From Stentor coeruleus (taxonomy: Eukaryota > Ciliophora > Heterotrichea > Heterotrichida > Stentoridae), in NCBI GenBank assembly GCA_001970955.1, contig MPUH01000179.1, forward strand, positions 25,431 to 89,430: a DNA stretch of 64,000 nt, in the 5' to 3' direction. The notes beneath the pieces are model-generated. The model was not told where the DNA came from and searched no databases. It saw only the letters and a program-made list of their open reading frames with translations. The position numbers were made by a program, and so were the translations under genes. Of this stretch, positions 32,197 to 41,575 are shown piece by piece; position 1 is the stretch's first letter; the number at the start of each line of letters is the position of its first letter.

Positions 32197-32874
32197 ATGG
32201 ATTTTAATATCTATGATCTGACAATTCTCCTAGGTTATCCATACCTGCAAAGCTTTATCATCGAAAACAGAAACTCAAAAATTGATATTTTTTCCCTATC
32301 ACAAACTCAATTTGCAAAATATCTACCTGAACTTCTGGGAAACCTATACAATAAAAACTTACTATCTAATCATATTAACCTATATCTACCTAAATACCTA
32401 CTCATGTTAATGAAAAAAGAATCAAGACAAAGTGGTCACTGTATAATATGTGATAATCATTATTCACATATTAAAAGTCATTATCGAAAATTACATCATT
32501 TAGAATGTAATGAAATTGATATAATTTTATCAATAGTTGGAGAAAATTCTATATATTATATGCCTTCTGAGTTTAGATTGGCTAATTTGACTATACCTAA
32601 TGGCAATAATAACCAAGTTAGTTTTGTTAATTATGAAAATAATCATATTGAAAATGAACAAGAAATAACTGATGAACAACTACAAGGTTTTTATATTGTA
32701 AAACATAGTAATTGGAAAGAGATTGAGATAATATGTGCTGATTGTGGATTAATGATGGGGAAAAAACATGCATTTAAACATAGAAATGAGCATTTAAATA
32801 ATAAAATTGATGAAAATAATTATTCTCGTAGAAGGAAAAAATCAAAGATTAAAAAGGAAGCTGTATTACGATAG
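32197..32874 (+). CDS. C2H2-type zinc-finger protein, member 2 (tandem copy A)
   Basis: 225 residues. Two fingers with family-specific spacing: C-x2-C-x9-H-x4-H (CIICDNHYSHIKSHYRKLH, ~84-102) and C-x2-C-x11-H-x3-H (CADCGLMMGKKHAFKHRNEH). Between them lies a conserved block, SIVGENSIYYMPSEF, and QGFYIVKHS before finger 2. The N terminus (DLTILLGY...SQTQFAKYLPELL) is an unrecognised helical domain shared with the next gene and, more distantly, with 17650. A basic tail (RRRKKSKIKKE) could be a nuclear localisation signal. Likely nuclear; target unknown. Confidence 0.78.
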   Translation: MDFNIYDLTILLGYPYLQSFIIENRNSKIDIFSLSQTQFAKYLPELLGNLYNKNLLSNHINLYLPKYLLMLMKKESRQSGHCIICDNHYSHIKSHYRKLHHLECNEIDIILSIVGENSIYYMPSEFRLANLTIPNGNNNQVSFVNYENNHIENEQEITDEQLQGFYIVKHSNWKEIEIICADCGLMMGKKHAFKHRNEHLNNKIDENNYSRRRKKSKIKKEAVLR

Positions 32875-32984
32875 GATATAAATAGAATGTTATACCATGA
32901 TTTTATTATTTATTATTATAATATATTTTACAAATAAAAAATTACTTTAACTAATAATCTTTAAAAAAGGGGGCTATATAACAT

Positions 32985-33620
32985 ATGGATACTGATTTAT
33001 ATGATCTCTCAATACTCCTTGGATATTCAAATGTAAAAAAAACTATCACGGAAGAAGGAACTGAAAATTATGACTTTTTCTCATCATCCGTTTCTCAATT
33101 CGCTAAATATTTACCCGTAATTTTCTTAGAATTAGAAAAAATTAAATCAAAATGCCCGAAAATTATATACCCATCTATTTATCTTTTACAACTAATGAAA
33201 TCAGAATCTTGTAAAAGTGGCCAGTGTTTGATATGTGATAGGCATTTATCTCAAATTAGAAACCATTATAGATCAATTCATCGTCTTAATATCGATGAAG
33301 TTGAAAATTTTTACTCAATAGTTGGAGATTGTTCTATGTTTTATATGCCACTTGAAATTAAGCAATTTGATAATAATCATGTAATTTATAGCAAAATTAA
33401 TGAAAATAATGATGATTCTCAAAATGTTATTGTTGGAAAAGAACAGGAAGGTGTTAATAAAAAGATTCAAGGTTTTTATTTTGTAAAAAGTAACACTTCA
33501 AATGAGATTATTTTTATATGTGTTGATTGCGGTCTAATTGTAGAAAAAAATCATGCGGTAAAACATAGGAAAAATCATTGGAAGAATAGGATAAATACGA
33601 ATAATAAAAAATTATTATGA
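32985..33620 (+). CDS. C2H2-type zinc-finger protein, member 3 (tandem copy B)
   Basis: 211 residues, a tandem duplicate of the gene 110 bp upstream. Finger 1 is CLICDRHLSQIRNHYRSIH and finger 2 is CVDCGLIVEKNHAVKHRKNH, with identical spacing to copy A. SIVGDCSMFYMPLEI and IQGFYFVKS match copy A. The copies are clearly diverged, so the duplication is not recent. It is the only gene in the window ending in TGA, and that TGA is followed immediately by TAA. The leader has GGGGGCTATA just before the start. Confidence 0.78.
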   Translation: MDTDLYDLSILLGYSNVKKTITEEGTENYDFFSSSVSQFAKYLPVIFLELEKIKSKCPKIIYPSIYLLQLMKSESCKSGQCLICDRHLSQIRNHYRSIHRLNIDEVENFYSIVGDCSMFYMPLEIKQFDNNHVIYSKINENNDDSQNVIVGKEQEGVNKKIQGFYFVKSNTSNEIIFICVDCGLIVEKNHAVKHRKNHWKNRINTNNKKLL

Positions 33621-34269
33621 TAAGGAAATAAGTGGGTTTAATATAAAAAATAATTTTTAAGGAGAATTTTTTGGATGTTTTTGTGTTGATATGATGATTA
33701 GTTATTAATGATAGTTTGTGGAAAATTGTGTGTGTATATGGAGTATGGAATTGACTTTGTTAGTTTTATAAATCGCACTTTATATTGGAATATTTTGTTG
33801 TAAATTATATTATTGGAATATATATTAATAGTGAGAATTTGTTCTCCTAGATTATATGCGTATAGAGAGATTTAATAGAGTTTTCAAGACATTGAATTTC
33901 TGTTTAGGATTACTTTTAAAAATCCTCTAAGAATAGAAAATCTCATATGATTTTTACAGTTTATCTCTGCTTAAGGATGCCTTACATGCTCTTAATTTGT
34001 ATAGCTTATGCAATTTCGTTATATTTAGCCAAATCTTTAAGCTAGGAAAATTTAATTTAAATTTATGGATGCCATTTATTTTCGTATCTTTAAAGATTTT
34101 CGCCTAGTATCGTCAAACACTCTATCAAAACAAAGGAAAAAATCTAATAAAAAAACTCAAAACTGGCAAATAAAAAACCCCCCAGCTTTCAATCATTTAA
34201 AAAGCAACTTCGCCATAAACAATCTTCTTTAAAAAAATTTTTATATCAAAATACCCTTATAAAAATTAA
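33621..34269. other. Intergenic, no gene seen
   Basis: 649 bp. The first ~200 bp is G/T-rich and the last ~150 bp C/A-rich on the + strand, consistent with a gene end followed by a promoter side. The middle (33850-34080) has mixed composition but stops in all frames. Confidence 0.5.
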
Positions 34270-34701
34270 ATGTCAACTACAATAAAACAAGGTTTAGAAT
34301 TTTGTTGCATGGGCCACGAAGCTTATTTTATAGAAGATTTCCAATCAGATGACGAAGATGGAATACTAAACCTAGACTTTAAATCTTCAAATAGCATAAG
34401 CTTTATGCCAGAACCTTACGAAGATATCCAAAAAGAACTAAGAATCAGTCAATTTCATAGTGAAACTGGTACCCAATGTGATTTTAAACCAACAATAACC
34501 ATATCAACATTAAGCAGCATGCCAAGTATTAGTTCTAATAATGATAAAATTATAATTCCAAACCCAACTGTGTATACATTAACACATACAGCTAGAGCCA
34601 GCTTTCCAAATATTTTAAACTCAAACTATCAATGCAAGACTTGTGGAATGTTTTTCAAAAACTCCCAAGCATTGGGAGGTCATCTTTCTCGTAAACATTA
34701 G
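34270..34701 (+). CDS. Single C2H2 zinc finger of QALGGH type
   Basis: 143 residues with one C-terminal finger, CKTCGMFFKNSQALGGHLSR followed by KH, ending four codons or fewer from the stop. The QALGGH core is the hallmark of EPF-type fingers described mainly in plants, where it contacts DNA. The rest is low-complexity and acidic (FQSDDEDGILNLDF), with a Ser/Thr-rich middle that could be an activation region. A transcription-factor role is plausible. Intronless, with a short C/A-rich leader. Confidence 0.75.
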   Translation: MSTTIKQGLEFCCMGHEAYFIEDFQSDDEDGILNLDFKSSNSISFMPEPYEDIQKELRISQFHSETGTQCDFKPTITISTLSSMPSISSNNDKIIIPNPTVYTLTHTARASFPNILNSNYQCKTCGMFFKNSQALGGHLSRKH

Positions 34702-34718
34702 TTTTAGATATTTATTAA

Positions 34719-35429
34719 TTAATTCATTTCCATTAAGAGTTTTTTGCTAAGCATAGCTGAATATATCGAGTTCATTCCTGGAGATTTCATCATTGTTTCT
34801 AGCTCTTTACTTGCATGCTCTTTTAAAACTTGAGTATTTTGTAGACGCTTTAGAAGCTCCATTTCAAGTTTTTCCATACCTTCAACTTCTCGGACAATTT
34901 CGCTTTTGATTTTCTCGTTTTCTTCAATTTTTTTCCAATAAATTTCACGACCTGCCTCACTTTTTTTCTGAATGAAATCGAGGATTTTCGCTTTTCCTCT
35001 GAATTTCTCAGCCTGGACCTGTTGTTTTTTTTTCTTGTTTTCACGGTATAAAGATTCCATATTATCTTGGATGTTTCGGATATTTGATTCTCTTTGGTTT
35101 TTTATCTGATAAGCTTCTTCTTGTTTTGAATGGAAAATAGCAGAACGAAGTCGTGAACGTTCTTCTTTTTCTATTTCTCTCATTCGTTTATATGTATCTC
35201 TTTTTTCACTTATTGCCCTTTCTCTTATTATTTTAGCTTCTTGTTGTTTCATGAAGTGATATTGTTGTTCTTGTTTAATTTTTGTAAACATTTGTGCTTT
35301 ACGTTTGGTTTCTTGGATTTTCTTCCAAGTTTTTTCGTCTTCTAATTGTAAAAGTTTTATACGGTTTGCTAGAAGCTGTGCGTCTTGCTGGAGATGCTTA
35401 CGTTCTCTCTTTATTTCAGTTAAATTCAT
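34719..35429 (-). CDS. Charged coiled-coil protein of unknown function
   Basis: 236 residues, nearly all Lys/Arg/Glu/Gln-rich helix with few breaks (RERKHLQQDAQLLANRIKLL; EKEERSRLRSAIFHSKQEE). It looks like the trichohyalin/plectin-like coiled coils common in ciliary and cortical proteins. No other domain was seen. Its stop lies 17 bp from the stop of the converging QALGGH gene. Confidence 0.65.
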   Translation of the reverse strand: MNLTEIKRERKHLQQDAQLLANRIKLLQLEDEKTWKKIQETKRKAQMFTKIKQEQQYHFMKQQEAKIIRERAISEKRDTYKRMREIEKEERSRLRSAIFHSKQEEAYQIKNQRESNIRNIQDNMESLYRENKKKKQQVQAEKFRGKAKILDFIQKKSEAGREIYWKKIEENEKIKSEIVREVEGMEKLEMELLKRLQNTQVLKEHASKELETMMKSPGMNSIYSAMLSKKLLMEMN

Positions 35430-36505
35430 GTTGGTATTATGATAATTATTTTTAAAGTTTATTGTCTTTGAGATTAGGAGGATGATGAGAAAGTGTTAGG
35501 AAATGCTTTAAATAGCGAAGATATAGAATTATGGTAAATATAAAAAGATGAAGACTATAGGGAACAAACTTATAAAATGAAAAAAATAGAGCAACTCAGA
35601 TGTTGCATAAAAATCATAATTTTTTTTTTGAAGTATAGAGTTAAATACAAATATTCAGAAATTGATTTTCCAATATAGCCCCGTATCTATAAAACTTGTG
35701 TTTATTTAGTATCAAAATAAATATTTACTTTTTGTATATTTCAAATAAAAGCTCTTTAGTGTCATATGATTAAAAGTTATAAAAATTATAAGGCACAGTA
35801 TAAATCATATTTATACAATAAAAATTTCAAACCGATTTCCATCTTTCTAACCATTTCAGAGTATAATATATAAAATCCAAATAGATTCGCTGTTTTAATA
35901 TATAACACACCAAAAATTAAACATAAAATCCTCTATACAACTTTTAGTTATATTTTTTTCATTGAATCATATCAAAAATTATTTATCTATTTATACAAAT
36001 TATCTCAATCCCGAATTTATTACCCAAACGATTATCGATTTCAAATTTCCCATCATATCCAAAATCATTTAAACACATAAAATCTATCCTAAAAACCTAA
36101 AATTCCCTTTACCTACTCCAGTCAGCCATTTATCTCTACTTCAAAAACACCAAATATTCTTATAAACCCATTCTCATAAGCCCTTAATCTAGTCTCAGTA
36201 ATTCCACAAATCACATTAACCCATTCATTCCAGCATAAAAAATAAATCCTACACGATCTTCCTACCCCACAAAAAAAATCCTCATCAATNACCCATTCAT
36301 TCCAGCATAAAAAATAAATCCTACACGATCTTCCTACCCCACAAAAAAAATCCTCATCAATTCATATCCTAACTTAAAACTTAAAAACCCTACACAATCT
36401 CTTATCATCAAATAAAATCAAAGTCAATCTTTCGTATAAAATCTTCAATATATAATATTCCAGCTTATTTTGATGGTCATATTATTCAGCCACATATATT
36501 AAGAA
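35430..36505. other. Divergent intergenic region with a duplicated-flank gap
   Basis: 1,076 bp. No gene seen. 35920-36450 is markedly C/A-rich on the + strand (promoter side of the DUF1015 gene), with many CCTA/ATCC words. It contains the gap at 36290. Confidence 0.55.
36219..36361. repeat. Assembly gap (N at 36290) with duplicated 71-nt flanks
   Basis: 36219-36289 and 36291-36361 are identical by eye on either side of the N. The direct copy is best explained as an unmerged contig overlap in noncoding DNA. Confidence 0.92.
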
Positions 36506-37750
36506 ATGGTGAAAATCAGTGCTTTCAGAGGATATGTGGTTGACCAATCCCTAGCCCAAAGGCTCATAGCCCCACCTTATGATGTACTAGACAGTGCTGA
36601 AGCCAGAGTTATGGCCGAAGGCAATGAGTATTCTTTCCTCCACTGCAACAAGCCAGAAATTGATTTAGCAGTAGATGTTGACGTGTATTCAGACATAGTC
36701 TATGAAACAGGCCGTAAAAACCTCATGTCTTTTATAGAGAAAAACTGGCTTGTTCATGAATCTCAACCAATAGTTTACATCTATGCAATTACTATGAATG
36801 GAAGGACCCAATACGGAGTTGTGGCTGCGGCTTCAGTTGACGATTATGAAAATAAACTCATCAAAAAACATGAACTAACTAGAAAAAAGAAAGAAGAAGA
36901 TAGAACTAAACTCACTGATATACAAGGTGCTAATGTTGGACCTGTATTTCTAACTTATAGAAACTGTGACAGAATTGATGCAATTACACAAGTTGTCACA
37001 TCAAAAGGAGCTTTTGTTGATGTTGTTACTGATGATCAAGTAAGACATACATTTTGGAAATGCTCTGTTGAAGAAACTCATGAAATTGTTGATGCTTTTG
37101 CTAATATCCCATGCACTTATATTGCTGATGGACATCATAGAGCAGCTTCAGCTTATAATGTTTGCAAATTAAGAAGACAAAGAGCTTTGGATAAGGGTGT
37201 TGTTGTTGATCCTAATGATGATTGCAACTTTTTCTTGGCAATTCACTTTCCTGATAATCAATTGAAGATTATGGATTATAATAGAGTTTTGAAAGACCTT
37301 AATGGGAACAGTCCTGATGAGTTTCTTGGGAAACTTGCTGAGAACTTTGAGATTTTTGATATAGAAAGCCCGAATCCTAAGCAAAAACACGAGTTTTCTT
37401 TGTTTTTGAATGGGAAATGGACTGGAATGCGTCTTAAAGCTGAGAAACTCACAGGAACTGACCCTGTGAGTCAACTGGACTCTTATTTACTTACAAAATG
37501 GTGCTTGGCCCCAATTCTTGGTATTGAAGACCTTACTACCAGTGAGAGAATTGATTTTGTTGGGGGAATTAGAGGACTTGGAGAATTAGAAAAAAGATGT
37601 AGGGAAGACTGTGTTGCGGCTATTGCTTTACACCCTGTTCAAGTTGAAGAAGTTATGAGCATTGCTGATCATGAACAAATCATGCCACCTAAGTCAACTT
37701 GGTTCGAACCTAAACCTAGATCTGGAATGGTCGTTAAGGTATTTAATTAG
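36506..37750 (+). CDS. DUF1015 family protein
   Basis: 414 residues matching the DUF1015 family (common in bacteria and archaea, sparse in eukaryotes). It opens with ISAFRGYVVDQSLAQRLIAP and PPYDVL, the family N-terminal signature, and carries YIADGHHRAASAY near residue 210. The DGHHR element also occurs in SerK/SbnI-type ParB-like serine kinases, so a nucleotide- or phosphate-related activity is a reasonable guess but not shown. Near full length for the family. Its ORF is more balanced in composition than its neighbours. No introns or targeting signal. Confidence 0.85.
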   Translation: MVKISAFRGYVVDQSLAQRLIAPPYDVLDSAEARVMAEGNEYSFLHCNKPEIDLAVDVDVYSDIVYETGRKNLMSFIEKNWLVHESQPIVYIYAITMNGRTQYGVVAAASVDDYENKLIKKHELTRKKKEEDRTKLTDIQGANVGPVFLTYRNCDRIDAITQVVTSKGAFVDVVTDDQVRHTFWKCSVEETHEIVDAFANIPCTYIADGHHRAASAYNVCKLRRQRALDKGVVVDPNDDCNFFLAIHFPDNQLKIMDYNRVLKDLNGNSPDEFLGKLAENFEIFDIESPNPKQKHEFSLFLNGKWTGMRLKAEKLTGTDPVSQLDSYLLTKWCLAPILGIEDLTTSERIDFVGGIRGLGELEKRCREDCVAAIALHPVQVEEVMSIADHEQIMPPKSTWFEPKPRSGMVVKVFN

Positions 37751-38453
37751 AAATATTTAGGGTGTTAAAATAGAGTGTATTTTTTTGGTTTTTTACTGTT
37801 AAAGAATTTGGTATAATGAGATTTGATGATTTCTAGGGATTATTAGATATGGAATTTTATTTTAGACTTTGAGTTGTTTGAATAGGAAGAGATATTGAGA
37901 ATTTTGTAATATTGTGAGGATTAGGGCAAGTTTGAGGTAGTTTTGGAAGGTGAGGTGTATGAGGTTTTGTGATGTAGAAAATTATATAAGATTTAAATTG
38001 ATATTTAATCAAATGATTTTTGTTTTAATATTATTTTACCAAAGACAGATTTTCAGAAATTAGAGGATTGCGAATAAAATTACTGTGATAGTTTTGATAT
38101 AATTGCACATTTTAATCTTTGATATAATAATTTTATTTATTAGTTCTCATACACTTCCAGCATCCCTGACTATAACTAAAACCTATTTACAATCCTTATA
38201 TAAAAAAATCACATTTCCTTTACCCAAGTAAACTTATAAAATTCAATCATCCACCAAAACAATTTTAGTTTTCAAGTCCTTGCCATAGTTCACACATTAA
38301 AGAAAATAACGTATTTAACTTATAGTCGAATAGTAAAATACATAAATCCAAATTATCAATAAATAAACTAATACACGCCTTAATTATTATCAAAGCAATC
38401 ATCCAATTTAATATAAAATCAATACTTTGTCTATAGAATTGAATATAATAAAA
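37751..38453. other. Intergenic with clear strand-skew switch
   Basis: 703 bp. 37751-38000 is G/T-rich and 38150-38453 is C/A-rich on the + strand. No gene or RNA seen. An in-frame upstream extension of the Myb gene to 38427 has no ATG. Confidence 0.55.
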
Positions 38454-38852
38454 ATGACTGAGGACTACGAATCAGCATCTTCTAAAAGAGGTAGATGGAC
38501 AAAAGAGGAGCAAAACCTCTTCAATCTAGCCTTTCAATGGCATGGTAAAGACTGGAAAAAGCTTTCAGAAATAATCCAAACCCGTTCAATAGTCCAAATT
38601 CGGTCTCATGCTCAGAAATATTGTAAAAAGGTTGAAAGCCATCAAAATAAAGAGTCTTCGATCCCAAAAGTTTATGTTATTGAAGGAGCTTTGAATGAGC
38701 TTAATGATTATATATCGACTTATTGTTCGAATTCATATAAAAAGTATCTTGACTTCCAACAAGCGCTAATGTACTCCCAATTCCCTCAATCAGAACCTTT
38801 TGAGAACAAGTCTTGTGAGGCTTCATTAAAAGCAGAATTACATCATAGCTAA
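38454..38852 (+). CDS. SHAQKY-class Myb/SANT protein
   Basis: 132 residues from the ATG at 38454. Residues ~10-60 are a single Myb repeat: RGRWTKEEQNLFNLAF, GKDWKKLSEII, then QIRSHAQKYCKK. The SHAQKY block is the recognition-helix signature of the plant and amoeba 1R-Myb class, usually SHAQKYF; Cys replaces Phe here. A DNA-binding regulator is likely. The C-terminal half is short and featureless. It is compact compared with plant members. Confidence 0.85.
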   Translation: MTEDYESASSKRGRWTKEEQNLFNLAFQWHGKDWKKLSEIIQTRSIVQIRSHAQKYCKKVESHQNKESSIPKVYVIEGALNELNDYISTYCSNSYKKYLDFQQALMYSQFPQSEPFENKSCEASLKAELHHS

Positions 38853-38889
38853 TTCTTATATATTTTACCTCTATCTAAAATATTTAATT

Positions 38890-39970
38890 GAAGCTTAGTT
38901 ATTTTTAAGAGTTTTTTGGTTTCATCAAGCTCTTTTTTAATTTTTCATAGGGGAAAGTCTGTAAGTTTCGCATATATTATTTGATTTCATCATGTTTTCT
39001 TGCATAATATTCATTTTTTCCTTGAGGCTACTTAGAGATATATCACTTATTTTTTACCAATTATATGCATAGCCATAAATTATGATATTACTTAGATATT
39101 TTTATATTTACCATTTAGATTGCTAATTTTACCATTTTTTTGGTATCTTTATATTTATCATTTGTCATTTTGTCATTTTAGTTATTCTAGCATTTTGGCA
39201 TTTGATATTTTAGTTTTGAAATCCACTATGAGCTTTTTGTGTTAGAAAATACAAAAGTTTTTCTTGAAAGCGAATCAAAATTATCTGCATATTTTCATTA
39301 TCATATAAACTTCTTCTGTTATAAATTTAAGTTATGCAGTTTTTATATTTTCGTTATTAATGAATTCTTGTTTGATTTTCGATATGATTTTAATATTGTT
39401 TAACAATAAATCTTTTTCCTCAATAACATCATCATATTTTATCAGTAAATCATTGTATCTATTTTGCAAGCAAGTATTATTTTCCTTCAAAATTTTTAAT
39501 TCTTGACTATGATTTTCAGTCTCTCCACGAATCCTCACACTTTCCTTAGCAATATGTGAAGCATTTTTAGTTTTTGTTTTTATAGTCCAAAATCTGTATT
39601 TTTAAATGCTGGCTATTTACTTCCAAATCTAAAATTATCTTATCATAATCATCTAGCTATTTCTTATGATCAGTTTCTTTTTCCCTAATTTCTTCAGTAT
39701 AATAACCTTTAAGTTTTGAATTCTTTATGCAACTTTCAAAAGCAGAAATCTTTATATATATTTACCTTTAGCTTTAAGTTCTTTAATAATTATAACAAGT
39801 TCAACTTTATTATCATTTGAAGATTTTAATTCTAAAACAAGTTTATTAATCCTGTCAGTAAGTTGCACTTTTTCTATAATCCACATACTATTCCCATCAT
39901 TAATCTTATCAAGTTCAGCTTGTAACTGTGCACATAAAGTTTTAAAATCGACTTTTATAATCAACTCTGG
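38890..39970 (-). pseudogene. Decayed coiled-coil gene
   Basis: On the minus strand, several coiled-coil-like pieces follow one another in different frames: 39964-39752 (AQLQAELDKINDG...), then ~39748-39560 (SAFESCIKNSKLKGYYTEE...) with an internal TAG and TAA, then 39560-39332 (KENNTCLQNRYNDLLIKYDD), then shorter pieces down to ~38890 (KELDETKKLLKIT). No piece begins with a convincing ATG. Stops and frame changes interrupt what looks like one protein. A GTAAATATATATAAAG at 39766-39751 has the shape of a 16-nt intron but does not restore the frame. Confidence 0.5.
39161..39215. repeat. Degenerate CATTTTG-like microrepeat
   Basis: Short tandem TCATTTT-like words (for example TCATTTGTCATTTTGTCATTT) lie within the decayed coiled-coil gene. 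Probably a small slippage repeat. Confidence 0.5.
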
Positions 39971-39984
39971 TCTATTTTAAACTT

Positions 39985-40100
39985 TCATAGCTCTAGAGCC
40001 GAATTGCAGCGAAAAAACACTTTTTGGAAATGAGCAAGACTTGGTCATATAGTCTCAACTAGGCTAAAAGAAAAATTTTCAATGGTTTACTTGTCAGCTT
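39985..40100. other. Island of unusual composition with a 10-bp palindrome
   Basis: Less A+T-rich than its surroundings, with the palindrome GCTCTAGAGC at 39990-39999 and the run GAATTGCAGCGAAAAAACAC just after it. No open frame, tRNA or snRNA pattern was recognised. It could be a remnant of a repeat or a noncoding RNA gene. Confidence 0.3.
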
Positions 40101-40317
40101 TAGTAAAATTATAAGGGTGGAATGAGAAGAAACTGTAGAGAATTATGAATTATTTACAAATAATATTATATATTAACATTTTAATTACTATTAAGCTTCA
40201 AATAAAAAATCAGTTTTTTAAGCATAAAATTATATTTCAATAACCTTGAAAATATACCAAATCAATCTTTCTTACAGCATGCTAATTAAAAAAACCGATA
40301 ATTTATCTAAAAACGAT

Positions 40318-40767
40318 TTAAAAAATGCTGCATTTGCACTTTGATTTTTCTTGGAGGCTTGTTTCGTTTATAGTAACCAAACTTTCTTGTAATTGTATAA
40401 TTCGACTTTTTAAATCATGCCCTTCTGTTACAAGCTCTTTTATATCTTGTTGATGATCTGTGAATTTGTTTGATAAATTGAATAATTGGGCTTTGATTTC
40501 AAGTAAATGTGAAGCTATATTCTTATTAGGTGTAGCTCTTATTGAACTTAGGTCAAGTTCAAGTTTTGGTCTTTGTTTGGCCGCTATAAATTTCGCTGAT
40601 GTTGGCGTTTTGAACATTGAAGTTTCTTCTTCAGATCCACTAATTTCTGATATTTTTGATGGAGAAAATGGGCATATCTTGTGTGTCATTAATGATACTG
40701 AGCATGGGATCATTGGGGATTCTTGATCATCCCGTTCATATAATCTTCGAATATGAAGGTCTTGCAT
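40318..40767 (-). CDS. Coiled-coil protein with C-terminal CaaX motif
   Basis: 149 residues. Residues ~1-80 are polar and Ser/Pro-rich with short motifs (CPFSPSKISEISGSEEE). Residues ~85-140 are one coiled coil (HLLEIKAQLFNLSNKFTDH). The protein ends KSKCKCSIF: CSIF fits a CaaX prenylation box (Phe at the end favours geranylgeranylation), with a second Cys and Lys residues just before it that could support palmitoylation and charge-based membrane binding. Probably membrane-attached at its C terminus. Family unknown. Confidence 0.65.
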   Translation of the reverse strand: MQDLHIRRLYERDDQESPMIPCSVSLMTHKICPFSPSKISEISGSEEETSMFKTPTSAKFIAAKQRPKLELDLSSIRATPNKNIASHLLEIKAQLFNLSNKFTDHQQDIKELVTEGHDLKSRIIQLQESLVTINETSLQEKSKCKCSIF

Positions 40768-41575
40768 TATTAACTGTATCTAAATTTATATTATTAGAAA
40801 AAACAGGGAATTATTAAGATTTGGCTTAGTTAAGAAATTAGGATTAATAAGATAAATGTGCTGGTGCTTTTATGAGATTTCTTTTTTCTGGTGATCAAAA
40901 AATAAGCTTTAGAGGTTTATTCAGGGCTTAAAAATATGCACTTTACTACAAAGAGCGTAAAGAACTGGGAAAAAATCACAAACTGCGTTCTTTTAATCTC
41001 CATTTCTCTACAACTTCAGCAGCAGTAAATCCTCACTCTAAACAAAATCTTTATATTCAACAAAATTTCGAAATTCCCCAAAAATTCCTCCTCCCAAAAA
41101 ACTTTTCTTTTTCTTCCAATCTTATATTATTCTATTCTAATGAAAAATAAAAATCCAAGTTCTAATAAGCTTTTCTATACACTCCAAAGTATTTTATATC
41201 AAAGTACACAAAAATAAGTAAATACCTATACATACCATTCCATATACAAACTTATATCACAAACCTTTAAAAATAACAAATTCAAAAGCGACAAAGATCA
41301 CAAGAAATCGCAAAAACACAAGACGATATAATAAAAATTATCTAAAAACTTAAAATATTTAAAGATCCCTATCATAAACAACAGTCATCAAAAAAAGGTA
41401 ATCAAAAAGTTCAAAAAAAAAAAGTAACCAAAAAGCAATCAATCACTTAAAAAATTCCAACAATTATAAACCAATCTAAATACCACCTTTATTCACAAAT
41501 TACAAACAAACCCCAACAAATTCCAATACAAAATTATTACTCATTCAATTTAACTTCGACTTTAATAAATAATAA
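40768..41575. other. Divergent intergenic region, no gene seen
   Basis: 808 bp. 41020-41575 is strongly C/A-rich on the + strand and poor in G, as expected for the promoter side of the downstream + gene. Nothing else was recognised. Confidence 0.55.

Noticed and set aside
22851-39970. Use of a Gln-type ciliate code (TAA/TAG read as Gln)
   Set aside because: Only decayed pieces would benefit; all recognisable full-length families end properly at TAA or TAG.
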